Below, piece by piece: positions 31,035 to 41,964 of a DNA stretch of 64,000 nucleotides (positions within the stretch are counted from its first letter, which is position 1; the number at the start of each line of letters is the position of its first letter). Source of the stretch: Aspidiotus rigidus (taxonomy: Eukaryota > Arthropoda > Insecta > Hemiptera > Diaspididae); assembly GCA_035079385.1 (NCBI GenBank), contig JAVHKY010000029.1:5828001-5892000 (forward strand), written 5' to 3'. A model generated the notes under the pieces. That model searched no databases and was not told where the DNA came from. It saw only the letters and a program-made list of their open reading frames with translations. The position numbers and the translations under genes were made by a program.

Positions 31035-31870
31035 AAGAGAGATCCTCTCCACAAACAGAGAGCGTCACCCACGTAACGATGGAATCCTCCTCTAGTTCGG
31101 CCATAAAAACCCTAGTTAATAAAGAGTCGAGAGGTGAGCCTATGAGAACGCCAACATTCTTCGGGAACTAATAAACCTCACCTTCAAATTGACAGATGTT
31201 GGGAGATAAGCAAGCCTTAAGAAGAGTTACAAATTCAGAAACAAAAGAGCTAGGAAGTAGAACAACCGTCAGCGGGTGTTCCAAATATTTCAAAGTCTGA
31301 GGGAGGGGGATGTTAGGGAACAAGCCGGTGACATCAAAAGCCACCAAGGTAGAATTACGGCTGATTGCGACATCTTACATTTTTATCGGCCAGGTCGAGC
31401 GAACAGGAATGGAAACTACAGTCAAGAAAGCGAGCCAACTTATAGGAAGGAGTGGAAACAAAAGAAACATCTGCCCGCAGAGGTTGGCCAGATCTATGGA
31501 TTTTACGCAACCCGTAGAAACGGGGAAGAATTGACAACGACTTTTTTAAAGAAAATTTCCGGAACATGTGTCAACAGCAACTTTGGATGACGCCATCAAT
31601 GACCTTCATCCACTTTAGGGATGTATGAACCGTCAACTAGGGGCTCCGCAAAGTCGATGTGTAATTCCCCGGTTCACCGAAAAGTGAAACTCCTAAACCA
31701 CTGAAGCGCTTCCATCTCTAACAAACGAAGAAAGAGAATATTATGAAGTGTTGCATGATAGAGGGGACGATAAGTGAGGGACTGCCGAGATAGAGCAGAG
31801 TGCCCATTGTTCATTAAAGGGCAAGTAGAGTCTGTGTTGGAATCAGAAACACATTTGAAAAAACGGTAAA
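31035..31870 (-). pseudogene. Penelope-like element reverse transcriptase fragment
   Basis: On the minus strand, 31,355-31,567 encodes PRFYGLRKIHRSGQPLRADV then STPSYKLARFL. This matches the 'P+FYGLPKIHK.G.PLRPIVS...SPTY.LAK+L' signature of Penelope-like elements. After a frame change (about 31,045-31,345) come TLVAFDVTGLFPNIPLPQTL and later GVLIGSPLDSLLTRVFMAEL, corresponding to the 'FDV.SLFTNVP' and 'MGSPLSP..A.IFM..LE' RT blocks. A less certain upstream piece continues to about 31,870. The enzyme would be an RT related to telomerase, normally fused to a GIY-YIG endonuclease, which is missing here. A stop and a frameshift show it is dead. The 186-bp hairpin at 2.9 kb carries a Penelope-type terminal motif. 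Confidence 0.8.
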
Positions 31871-33870
31871 AATTGAGCCTCTATATGAGAAACAATTACA
31901 AGTGTTCCACAAACGACCTCAACCTAATAAATTGAAATATCAGACAATTTATAGAAGAGTGCAAAAAAATGTTGATTTTTACATCTGATACGGGCAGTGA
32001 TTCAAAATCTAAATCCGGTCTCATACGACATGACTCTCGATTGAAATTTTGTGATGAAGTCGTTAACTCTATATTGTTTTTTCTGCTCGAGATTCAGTTT
32101 GAGGAAACGTTCTAGGGAGAAGGGTCCTCAATGGGAAATGAGCTCAGCCAAGAATAGCAGAGTTTACTTTCAACAATTCCTTTTATTTTATCGCATTTGT
32201 ACGGTAAAAAAAATGAATGTACAGAATAAATAGTTTATCGAATTTTGAACGCGATTTCCCGAGGTCGCCCGTCGAAGGAAACCATTCAAAAAACGACGAG
32301 AGGTTCCTTCCTAAAAAATAGTCGGAAGAGTAAAAAAATATGCACCAACTTCGACATTCTTCACTCGACGTAATCACGATGATGAAGGATTATATTGTCG
32401 TAACAAAGAAGAATGCGGAGAATGATAAGTACGAAAATCTTTCAAAAATGAGTTCATATCAGCAAGCTTGAACCTATTTCTCGCCGATGGAAAACAATCA
32501 CCCGCAAGAAATTGACCTCACGAGGAAAAAAAAAAAAAAAATCCGACCTTTCAATGAAACAATAGGTAAATACGTAAGCGTGAAGGTAATTTTAAAGAGG
32601 TGAACTCGAACGCGGTCGACATTCTTGGATGCTGTGTCACTTAAGCGTAAAGGACCTGATGCCAACGTATGCGAGTATGTGCGTGTTATGTTTACGACCA
32701 TCACTAGTACCAATAGAGAAGAAGGCTGATATTATTTAAAATATCTAACCGAATATACCGCTATTTCTCCGCGCAAAAATGTATAATATGATTTAATCGA
32801 TGAATTATGGCTGGTAAAATGAGAGAGAGAAAAAAGAACAATTCGTCTCGTGTTGTAGATGTAAAATTTTTGAAGATCGGTTGCGCAGAAGAAGGAGGAA
32901 GAAACAGAGAAGAAAGTATCCATCCAAGAATCTACGTACGTATAGGTACCGGGTGTACTCCAGAGTGAACGCCGGCCGCCGTTGGTTTTCTCTTCGCCTC
33001 GCCGACGAAGATCAGAATGAAAGCATTATACACACTTCATTCGCCCAAAGTACACTCCATTTACCAGCAGAAGTCTTACAATGAATGCTATATTTGTACA
33101 ACGATATAATATAAGCCTACAGCTACACACGTTGCCACGGACGAGCCGATGCCACAGAGAACGTTGCTACCGATCACCGATATACAGTTCAAGAATATGG
33201 AAGAACTGTACCTGTTTCACTTTTCCACTTATAAAATCATACGAACATATGTACCTATAGAATCCACAATGAGACCATCTTCACGGAAAGTTCGCATTTT
33301 ACACCGTGTGAAATAGAGCGAATACATCATGTTACAGGCTACGTGCTCCAAGTTAATCAAGGTATTCAAATTTCGCTTAATTAATTGACAGAGGAAATTC
33401 GAGGTCTTCTACAACTTGCGTGATAATTCCCTCCGCCCTCTCACCTACAGTCAAATAGTCTCATGAAAAAGAAACTCGAATCCCACTTTTACAAATTGAC
33501 AATGCAAGTGAATCCAGAAAATCATAATTACGGCGACGTACGTCGGGATCAGTCAGGCTTTGCTCGGCTGATCAAGAAGGAATGGTTTTTTAAAAGTATC
33601 AGGGATCTAAGTTCATTCCGATTTGACAAGTTGGACTGAGCGTATCAACAAGGCTGAAAGAAGAACATCTATCAGCAAATTATTTGCTCGCCCACTTCAT
33701 CGAATTAGTTCCTCTTGCTTGACTAGAAACTAGATAAGTCAGATATTTCAATTTATTCCAGCACAACGTTCGAATTTGCTCCTTCAACCCAATGGTCTTG
33801 TAAACCTGAGGCAAGGACTTCCAGAAAAGAGGCAACGGGAAATGGATGCAATTCCGCCAAAATTTCTTCA
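31871..33870. other. Unique DNA with a small CpG-rich patch
   Basis: No gene is supported. The patch 32,935-33,025 (GTGAACGCCGGCCGCCGTTGG, CGCCTCGCCGACGAAG) is markedly richer in CpG than its surroundings and could be a 5' exon or promoter on either strand. No start codon with good context and no donor could be matched to it. Confidence 0.35.
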
Positions 33871-34089
33871 ACACTTCACAGTAGGTGTCTAAATAGAGCC
33901 AGATCTAGCTTTCGTGGGCCCCGGGAACAAATGAGGGTCCTCCATCCCCTTGAAAAAAAATCCTTATCAACTCCAGTACTCCTTGACCATCCTCTATCCA
34001 AAAGTGTCAAGTTCCACTGTCTCCTTCCCATTTTACCAGCCTTACTTCCATAGGTCATACCCCAGCTGAAGATAGTCTTCGAACTGTAT

Positions 34090-34223
34090 GCGACCCAGTC
34101 TACAGAAACCCGCCTTAGGGTTCAATTACAATCAGGAGAAAAGTAATCTTCCTTCCCTTGTAAAAGATCCTTTTCTCCTGACCGATATTCAACGCTAAGC
34201 CGGGGTTTTGTGGACGGGGTCAC
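34090..34223. mobile_element. MITE, copy 1 (GACCCCGTCTACA ends)
   Basis: Starts CGACCCAGTCTACAGAAACC and ends with the complement-like TTGTGGACGGGGTCAC. The terminal inverted repeat is about 28 bp with mismatches. The interior (AAAAGTAATCTTCCTTCC...AAAGATCCTTTTCTCCTG) is the reverse complement of the interior of the copy at 35,231-35,364. The family is non-autonomous and has no coding capacity. Confidence 0.8.
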
Positions 34224-34225
34224 AT

Positions 34226-34560
34226 ATGAATTATCCGAAAAATCAACCAATACTGCTGCTTGCCACTCCCACTTCCTAAATATTCCAACTTCACATATCG
34301 GCACCATCGTCACCCTTTGCTTCGCAGACGATTCAAAATTCAATGATGGTTTTGCAAATTCCATTGACAAAGAAATTTTCTCCCACCGTCACCTTAACTC
34401 CGTCACAAGGCTGTCTTCTGATGTCCAGAACTAATCCTAACGCATCCTCCTCCTCCACTATCTACCTTTCTTGGTGCTTCTAATCTCCTATCTACCTTGA
34501 CAGCAAGTTCTCACGTCATCCCTTCATTTTATAAGCCTTTTTTCAGATTCCTCAGCCACA
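34226..34560 (+). pseudogene. LINE RNase H-like fragment
   Basis: A plus-strand frame at 34,310-34,434 reads CFADDSKFNDGFANSIDKEI then FSHRHLN. It aligns with CFTDASKIKNQVGFAFSMGN then KIFFYRL in the LINE at 58.2 kb. 'C(F/V)TD(A/G)SK' is the first catalytic block of the RNase H domain in I/Jockey-type LINEs. The frame stops soon after. Upstream residues NIPTSHIGTIVTL fit the linker. It lies between two oppositely oriented MITE copies. The homology is short, so confidence is moderate. Confidence 0.45.
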
Positions 34561-35230
34561 CGATATCAGTGGTGGCGGAAAAGTCAACCAAGCTGTGACA
34601 GCTATTACGAGAATACCACACGTTAGCCCCCGAATTTTCCTCACTATATCCGATCCCACCCGAAAAACAAACAGTGGATTGCCCGTGGGCAAAAACAAGC
34701 CTCACAGAATAAATAATCCCAAATGGTCTTCATCTCACCAAAAGCACTACCGTCAGGAAATTCACCTCCCTCATCTTCAAAACAGAAAAGTCTTTCGATA
34801 TGCGCGCGAGCCCCGACCTCCTTCGTATTTTGTAATACGTGTATAATTTTTCATTGTACTTTGATGGTTCTTAAATTGCAATTGCGAGGGACTGGGGTCC
34901 ATGGCATGGCACCCCGTTAATCCGGTCCCGATGTCGAAGTTCTTTTACCTGGTGCAATAATAGAAGGTATTTCAATGGGAAGGAGGATAGGGTATTCTTA
35001 GAGCCAAAATTTTCGTTATAAACATGATACAACCGCATTTAAATATGCCAGCAACAAATTCACCCTAGCTCCATACGCCCAACAGTACTCGACTTATTCG
35101 TATATACAACTGTTCCAAAAGTTCGTCTACAAGGTAAGCATGAAGTACTTCCAGCTTCAATCCCACAGACCATCTCCTCTGATTATTACAGCTTTAAGCT
35201 TTAGACCGATGACGCTACATTCACACAATT
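34561..35230. other. Unassigned stretch between paired MITEs
   Basis: Probably further decayed LINE sequence, C-rich on the plus strand like the element at 57-58.5 kb. I could not align specific blocks and no gene is supported. Confidence 0.3.
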
Positions 35231-35364
35231 GTGACCCCGTCTACAAAAACCCGCCTTAGCGGTGAATATCGATAAAGAGAAAAGGATCTTTCACAAAGGA
35301 AGGAAGATTCCTTTTCTTCTGATTATGATTAAACACTAAGGCGGGTTTCTGTAGACGGGGTCAC
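35231..35364. mobile_element. MITE, copy 2 (GACCCCGTCTACA ends)
   Basis: 29-bp terminal inverted repeats, GTGACCCCGTCTACAAAAAC at the left and its complement at the right, differ at one position. Both flanks show AATT, a possible target duplication. The 134-bp element is the inverse-orientation sister of 34,090-34,223, 1.0 kb away. Confidence 0.88.
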
Positions 35365-36430
35365 AATTTGCAAAGTCGGGCAAAGGGTCTGCCCTCTAGC
35401 GGCAAAACAAAACAACGTTTGCTGGTTGGTAGAATTTGGACAAAAAAGGGAAGATGTGAGAGAAGTTTCCCAGAAAATCCAAAGTTGAACTCATCTAAAA
35501 GATAATTACGAAAGCTACAACTTTCATTCTCCACATTAAAACAATATTCCGGCTCGGCCGCTTCATGATTCAGGGCAGGATCAAAAACAGCACCCACCGT
35601 TTAGTGAATTCTATAGATATTGCCACTAGCGCTCCTTCTGGATTCCGAATCCACGAACGTAATTCGAACCGGGCATCCGCTAGGATAGCTGTGCTCGATA
35701 AAAATGGTAATAAACGTAAGAGGTATCAAGAAGGTTTTTCGGCAAGAGTACGTGTGATGAAACTTTGAATTTTTAAGAAAAACGTTTGTAAATTGATTTT
35801 CTCTTTGTATATGTAATTATTTCCGTCAAATGAAACTTTTAACACCAGAACGGAGACTTGATTTTACAAAATGCTTTTCACAAGTATTCCATGATACCTC
35901 TCACGACCTCCGCGATGCTAGCACTGCATGGTTCGATATTGTAAACATATCTGTTTAGATACGCCGGCGCAAAATAGGCAAATTTTCTGTTCTCGAAAAA
36001 GATAATGGCTCCCCACAAGTGGTCGTATTCTTCCAGAATTGTTGATGGACTACGGCGGCTGCTTACGGGGAGCCTTCTAATACATTGTCTTTACGCCTCG
36101 CACATGCATAATCAAAGTTTTGAAATTGCCTCCTGAACAAGTTTACTTCAGCATTACCGATGCATACCCGAGACGTCATTCAGCCCCAAAAGATTAAAGT
36201 TGGGAATTCAGTCTCAGTTGAATGTCCACCAACTTTCTTCAAGAAACGAAACATCGCCAGCCCTAACATCAAATGCTCGCGATTTGTATTCCAGTCTTTT
36301 AGGAGCCGGGTTGTCTCTGTTTGTTGCCACTGTGGTCAGAGATTTTGGCGTCGACCTTTTGAAATACATATAAAAAAGGTCGAAATAACAGCATCATTTA
36401 CAGACATTTGTAATGAATGTGAATGATTGA
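35365..36430. other. Island open in several frames on both strands, unknown
   Basis: This kilobase is unusually open. Plus strand: 35,499-35,768 (ending SARIAVLDKNGNKRKRYQEG, VRVMKL) and 36,160-36,426 (with two CxxC pairs, CCHCGQ and CNEC, about 27 residues apart). Minus strand: 36,190-36,400 (start MSVNDAVISTFF, ending GDVSFLEESWWTFN). A frame starting near 36,173 continues with FRRQFQNFDYACARRKDN to a possible donor GTAAGC near 36,076. A frame ending near 35,896 includes EEYDHLWGAIIFFENRKF. Different frames look equally protein-like, so I cannot say which, if any, is real. Possibilities are a decayed transposon, an old viral-type insertion or chance in GC-richer DNA. No function is assigned. 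Confidence 0.3.
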
Positions 36431-36579
36431 AAACTCCGCCTCGCTATATCGCTTCCTATTCTTCAGGTGAAGGGGATATAACTTGAGAGGGTATCCACAA
36501 GAAGTAACACTGGATCTTCAATGACGTCATCGACAGTCTGACTACGACGTTTAATAGTGTAGATGTACATGCAGATTAG

Positions 36580-37260
36580 TGAAAAACTGCATCACACGTC
36601 CTGTGCTCTCGTCTTGATGGCAGTACCACTCTCAAACAAAAGACCAATGTTGGTCCTTCCTCGTAAACGACGTAAACGATAGACTGCGAGTCCATGCAGA
36701 CGACAACTTGGTGATTATTGGTGCCAATACTGTCTCTGATCTCAATGCTGTAGTGAAGAACTGCATCACAGAAATGCGAAGAATCCTCTAGAGCTCGATA
36801 TTTCAATCAACGTGAGGTAAAAACGATCCATGGAAGCTTTTCAGAACCAGAAGCTTATTTTGATCAACTTAGAGGATATTGTGAGAATTATCCTACAACA
36901 AACCTCGTATCAAAGAAGCTGTGGACACAAATTTGCTACCAGGTTCATGGACAGAAGATACCGAGGTAGAAACCATACAAAAGCGCTGCAACGACTTCAG
37001 AAGCAGCTGGACATACTAAATCGAGACAGTACTCTGTTCGACGGCCGCTAAAATATTGGTACGTGGCACCTACTGAAATAGACTATGACGGTAGCCTTTG
37101 CTACAGCAAAAATCCAATTTCAGAAACTAAAAAGCTATCCTAGACTAGGCCCGAACAATCTGTCAGAAACGTAGGAAGCCAATAAATTCTAGTCTATTGC
37201 ACAAAGTGATACAAAAATATATGAGCACAAAAGTTTAACGATGACACAACGAATAGGAGT
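36580..37260 (+). pseudogene. LINE reverse-transcriptase 3' fragment
   Basis: The plus strand encodes SFLVNDVNDRLRVHADDNLV then IIGANTVSDLNAVVKNCITE (36,655-36,790). The run N-D-(I/V)-N... followed by HADD is the palm of a non-LTR RT, with HADD in place of YADD, followed by the usual helix. After a stop the C-terminal part (36,830-37,051, NHTKALQRLQKQLDILNRDS) continues in another frame. The region 36,890-37,260 is duplicated, diverged, at 38,870-39,250, including AAAATCCAATTTCAGA and GTGATACAAAAATAT. The element is dead. Its clade is uncertain and differs from the R1-type copies. Confidence 0.6.
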
Positions 37261-37469
37261 TGTACGAAATAATGTGACTTCTGCGACTGTCTTCCAAAAA
37301 CAAATAGGGTGATTGAAATAAATGACCTATTTGGCATCATTCTTTCTCGGTGTTTTCGCTTATTCTTATTTCTATTTTTACGGAGGTGGAGAGGAGGGAG
37401 GGAAGCTCCTTCTGGATTGGCAGATAAACTTCCCATGACAAATATTATAATATTTGATTCCGTAAAGTG

Positions 37470-38160
37470 GATTTGGAGGGACGGGACTGGTGTCCAAATT
37501 TCGGGACTCATTTGTACTTTTTGTGCCTCGGTATTCCAGAATTTGTGATCTTATCCTTCATCCTTCCCAGGCCATCAAAGTTTGGGGGGCTGTAGAAATG
37601 TTTACCCTCTTTAAAGTGTATTTAGGGGTTGAAAGATGTATCAAAGTGTGTACTTAAATTGCGCTTTTTGTGCTTCGAAGTCCCGAATCCCTCAATCTCC
37701 ATTAAGAGTCCAAGTTTGTGGGTCTATATAGAAATATTCACCCCCTCCAAGTTGATTGGTGTCAATATTTTGTGCCTAATTTTTGCTCTTTATACTTCAT
37801 CCTCCAGAATGGATCAAAGTTTGGGGGACTGAAGAAATGTTGATATGTCTCTCAAAATGGATTTGAGGGTCGAAATTAGAGTCAAAATTTTGTTTCTTTA
37901 TGTGCTTTGCTATAAATTTTCCGATACGATCATACATCATGGGGAGTCAAAAATGAGCGAGTACTAATTGTAAAATTCCGAAATACGAAAAGCACAAATT
38001 AAGCACTTCGAACCCTAAACACACTTTGGGGATGGCAAACATTTCTACAGCTCGCCCAAACTTTGATGGCCTGTAAAGGATGAAGGATACAAATTTTGGA
38101 ACCTCGAGGCACAAATAAGGCACAAAATATTGATACGAATCCCGTCCCCAAAATGGGTGC
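37470..38160. repeat. 0.7-kb foldback with internal repeats
   Basis: The left arm (GGGACGGGACTGG, TTTTTGTGCCTCGG, TATCCTTCATCCTT, GGCCATCAAAGTTTGGGG, CTGTAGAAATGTTTACC) is mirrored at 38,010-38,155. The GGATCAAAGTTTGGGGGACTGAAGAAATGTT unit recurs internally near 37,810 in direct orientation, so this again combines direct units with inversion. No coding capacity. Confidence 0.75.
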
Positions 38161-38240
38161 TGGGGAACGCGATTTGATTCGCTTCCGCTGTCACTATCGG
38201 GCATATCGTCTTTCTCCAAGTTCTTTCTTCCGGTGAACAG

Positions 38241-38407
38241 ACCTCAATTGATTCCTAATTCGATAACGCGGCGATACATTCGTAAAAAATTCAACGAGCT
38301 TCGAAATGATGATGTAATCTCGCTTCGAACAGACACTCTTTTATCAATCACGACGAGTTCGCGTAAAAAGAAAGAAAATGAAAACAATTCGAGAATTTAC
38401 GATATAG
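38241..38407 (+). CDS. Candidate internal exon (two-exon gene end), unknown
   Basis: The frame is open from a plausible acceptor (TCTTTCTTCCGGTGAACAG|, preceded by a pyrimidine-rich tract) to a strong donor (GATATAG|GTGAGT, phase 1). It encodes PQLIPNSITRRYIRKKFNEL, RNDDVISLRTDTLLSITTSS and RKKKENENNSRIYDI: a basic helical start, a hydrophobic strand and a charged Asn/Lys-rich tail. In phase it can join the exon at 38,620-38,780, which ends in a stop followed by AATAAA. No domain is recognised and no upstream exon was found. The frame is also open for some distance upstream of the acceptor, so the 5' boundary is uncertain. It is the only place in the window where donor, acceptor, phase, stop and poly(A) signal line up. 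Confidence 0.4.
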
Positions 38408-38619
38408 GTGAGTAGTATGTCGTATATAAATGCAGCGGGTATTACGTACGAATCTGAAATATGTGAAAAAGTTTACAAATTTCGCTAAAACCTGTTGTAA
38501 CAAAAGAGTGTACGGTATTTTCGCGTGACACATATGCACTTAATGCGTATATGTAAAGCAATTTACAATACGAGTGAAATCGAAATGAACGCGGCATTAC
38601 AGGTTTTATGGTTACATAG

Positions 38620-38780
38620 AAGCCGGGGAAGAGGTTTCAAAAGACGAGTGCGTATTAATATTTCGACGAAGAATTTTACGAATTACATTTCATATTTTTC
38701 GGAGCGAGTGTCATCAGAGGAAGAGACCAACTAAAAAGAGCTTCAGTCATTCTTTCTGTACATCAACTGAGTTCAATTGA
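38620..38780 (+). CDS. Candidate terminal exon with AATAAA
   Basis: Begins after TTACATAG| at 38,619 and, joined in phase 1 to the preceding candidate, stays open for 53 codons to TGA at 38,778-38,780. It encodes EAGEEVSKDECVLIFRRRIL, RITFHIFRSECHQRKRP and TKKSFSHSFCTSTEFN. AATAAA follows at 38,805-38,810, 25 bp after the stop, which suits a short 3' UTR. The intron (38,408-38,619, 212 bp) is of a normal insect size, but its pyrimidine tract is only moderate. An alternative acceptor lies at 38,602. The product is basic and of unknown family. Confidence 0.35.
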
Positions 38781-38789
38781 ATCTTCATA

Positions 38790-39260
38790 GATGAAACCTC
38801 TTCAAATAAAAACCTATAGGACGATAATTCACACTTACCTGTGATAAGAGAATTATCCTACGATAAAACTTATGTCAAAGGTCCTATGGACACAAATTTC
38901 ATATCAGGAAAGAACAAATAATGTCTGCAGACAGAAGATCCATCCGAAGGCAGAAGCAGTCGGACTTATTAAATTCAGACAGAAAGTCGACTATCGCGCT
39001 GTTTGGTGACCACTAGAAGAACATGGATACATGAAGCACCTACCGAACTAGACCACGATGGTGGCCTTTGCTGCAGCAAAAATCCAATTTCAGAGCGAGA
39101 AGTCAAAAAGCTCATCAGGAAAGCCATCCTAAACTAGGTCGGAACAATATGAGGCCCGCAAAAGAATTTCAAATTCCAGTCCATTGTACAGAGTGATACA
39201 AAAATATGTACGAGAATACAGAAGTTTGAAGATGACAAGAAAGGAAGGAAGAGGGCGTAT
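38790..39260 (+). repeat. Second copy of LINE 3'-end sequence
   Basis: Diverged duplicate of 36,830-37,260, sharing GGACACAAATTT, AAAAATCCAATTTCAGA, AGTGATACAAAAATAT and intermediate blocks in the same order. It encodes a relic such as APTELDHDGGLCCSKNPISE, matching APTEIDYDGSLCYSKNPISE in the first copy. The copies flank the foldback and the exon candidates. Confidence 0.65.
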
Positions 39261-41960
39261 ACATATTGACTCCTATATCGTTGAAGTTGGAGGCTCGTTA
39301 ATCCCTTCTCAATCTCAACTTTCTCAAAAAAGGGAATTTCTAGTATAGTTTTTGACGAAAATTTGGACCATACGCGCAATATCAGTCGCCTTTCCTAGAT
39401 TTGGGAAAAATATATCTACGCGGCAGAGAAACGAATAACGACTTTCTTATCTTCCAGCTTCTAAATGGGGATAGCAATTATCGATGGATTCTCTTGAGAC
39501 AGAAAATTAATACAAATATTATTCACGTCCATTTCAAATCAAAATTACCTGTTTTGTAATCAAGTCCAATCGTTCCATCAATGTCGAAGGCCGAGTCTAA
39601 AGTCAATCTCAAATTCTTCTAAATTTCTTCGCACTAGATACGCTTTCAATCGTTGACTAGTAAAATACTTATTATATGGTCGTAGAACAGATTTTCGGTA
39701 GTGAAACAAATTAAAATATTTTTTGGAAGTGCTTGATTGAAAAATCTTGCTGCGATACACAGATTATAGAACTGGACAAGAGAGTGGATTTTGTTTTACA
39801 CGCTGGACACCAAAATGACGCGAAAATAAAAATTTGAAAAATTAATTAGCGACGATGCTCCAAACGAGCTCTCGTTGTTAATCTTTACTTAATCTAAATT
39901 TACCATCTACTTAACATACGTATTTATATAAGGTAATGGTATAAAAACCACGAGTGAGAAGCATATCCGGATGGACGAAAAAAATAATAAAATTAATATA
40001 ATTAAAAGAGATCATTTCGTTCTTTTCTAGCAGTCATATTCCTGTAAATTTACATACAGTAATTAACACTCGATCGTTTGGAATAATTAAAGACTGCAGG
40101 TCCAGGGAAGTTTTCTCTGTTCTTGTAGACCGGACGATGATAGGGGAAATAGCCGAACAACCAGAATTGAATATTTGAATGGTACAGGTGAAGATCAGTC
40201 CTTCTACTGTACAAAGTTGTACTGAAAACGACCAGATGATCGAAGGCTTCGGACGAAGAAAGGTGAACCTAAACCAAATTCGGGACATTGAAGGTCTGCC
40301 TGCAGATATTTGCAGGATGACTAGAAAATAAGAGAAAAATGTTACTCTTGGAAGTAAATACCTACGGTAAATATCGAATAGTCCACTAGCTTCCATGAAT
40401 TTCAACAATTTTCTTGTCCGAAAAGAGAGGAGAATATCAGCTTGTCAAAACTTTCGTTTTCAGAAGATTATCGAACTTTGGTAGAATCCTTAGAAATTAC
40501 CCAACCTCAATATTCAGGTTAAAATAATGCAAATTATACCTATTGGTTGAAGACTTAGTCAAAAGTGTGTCAGAATCGTTTTGGCATATTTGGTCAATAT
40601 GTGAAGAAAGTGTGTCAAAATTCGCAAAAAAGACTCGAGTCAAGTCTGCGTCAATCTCTCGAGGTCCGTTAATATTAAGAATAACAGAGGAAAGAAAGAA
40701 AATTTGTAAGAATAAAAAGAACTGTTGACCAGGTGAGAAAGATACACGCAATAATAAGATATTATTCTCGATCTAAATAAGTCATGTCTCAAGTTCGAAA
40801 AGTTTAAATATTTTTTCATCTCAGCTAAAGCACTCATACAGATGAACGAAAAATGACAAATAAAAATCAGAGGTACCAAATATTAGCTTCTCATTGGAAG
40901 TTTCCCTCAAACCATCAACAAAATTCTTCCTACGAAGTTTCATTAAGGGCTTGTTGTGTAATACGTGGTCAAAGCCACACGACAGAATAGACACAAACTC
41001 TCGGTTCAACCAATGATCCTTCGAGGTTCGAGGAAATAACCTCGGGTTATGGAATAACCGTGTATTACACAGCGAGCCCTAACCACTCTTGACTCGTAAC
41101 TTTGAAACTTTCCCACTAGAAAAACTTGCAGCACTGAATCTAGAATTCATTAACAACTGGCGATCAATTATAAGTTTTAATTCAAGTATGATTTTTATAC
41201 AAAGAAAACCAAACAATAACATTTGTCATGTGTTAGGAAAGAGTTCTTCATTTAACATATAATCCGGGATGACTATGGTGATAGCGATAGATCCACTTGA
41301 AAAAATTTATGTTTTAACCGAAGAAAAAAGAATTGTCAATAAGTACTTAAGTAGACAGACAAGTCAATTTCGTTATCTTGACTGGACACTTTGAATAATT
41401 CGAGGGGAGAATTAAACTACCTATTCGATCGATAAACAAGTGATGACTCAGACAGCAAACTTAGGTAATAAGAATAAAACCAAATGAAATTTACATTTTA
41501 CCATTTTCAGCGGAAGGTTTGTCTAAATCGTATGTTGGAGGAAATTCAAATTAGAAAAAAAAACTACATCACACATGGCCATTCAACCATAATTATCTCA
41601 GCTTGGTGACTGCTTTTTGTCTCGCTTTCGATGATGAATATTGTAAAATAAGAATTGCTCAAGGCCAACTTCTCTCTGGTGAGGAGACGAAATTTTTCCT
41701 GTGCTCGGACTGTTCCCAAGTCTTTTCTCTATAAAAATTTACGCAATTTTCCCAATTCTACCTCAGGTAGATATTCAACAAAAGCGATTGCGAGTTTTGC
41801 GCTAAAAATAGGAAAAAAAATTTCATCTCACCAAAACAACCGCCAAAATATTAAAATTTCTGCGAATCAGCGACTGTTTAATAATTTTGACATGAATAAT
41901 TATTATGTCTTTGGACTGAGGGGTCAATCGGACGGAAATCTGCGTCACACTACTTGACAG
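39261..41960. other. Unique DNA with one MITE
   Basis: No gene is supported. A minus-strand frame at 40,034-40,408 is open for 124 codons, but other frames there read equally well and no motif is recognisable. A MITE lies at 40,943-41,082. Confidence 0.4.
40943..41082. mobile_element. 140-bp MITE (GGGCTYGYTGTGTAATAC ends)
   Basis: The left end TTAAGGGCTTGTTGTGTAATACG and the right end, complement of CCGTGTATTACACAGCGAGCCCTAA, form imperfect inverted repeats of about 25 bp. The interior is unrelated between halves apart from a small AACCTCGAGG-type dyad. TTAA or TA at the edges is compatible with a Tc1/mariner- or piggyBac-type target. Non-coding. Confidence 0.7.
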
Positions 41961-41964
41961 AGAT

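Noticed and set aside
40034..40408. 124-codon minus-strand open frame, hydrophobic, receptor-like at first sight
   Set aside because: Other frames read equally well, hydrophobic segments do not form a consistent helix pattern, and there are no splice sites or homology signals.
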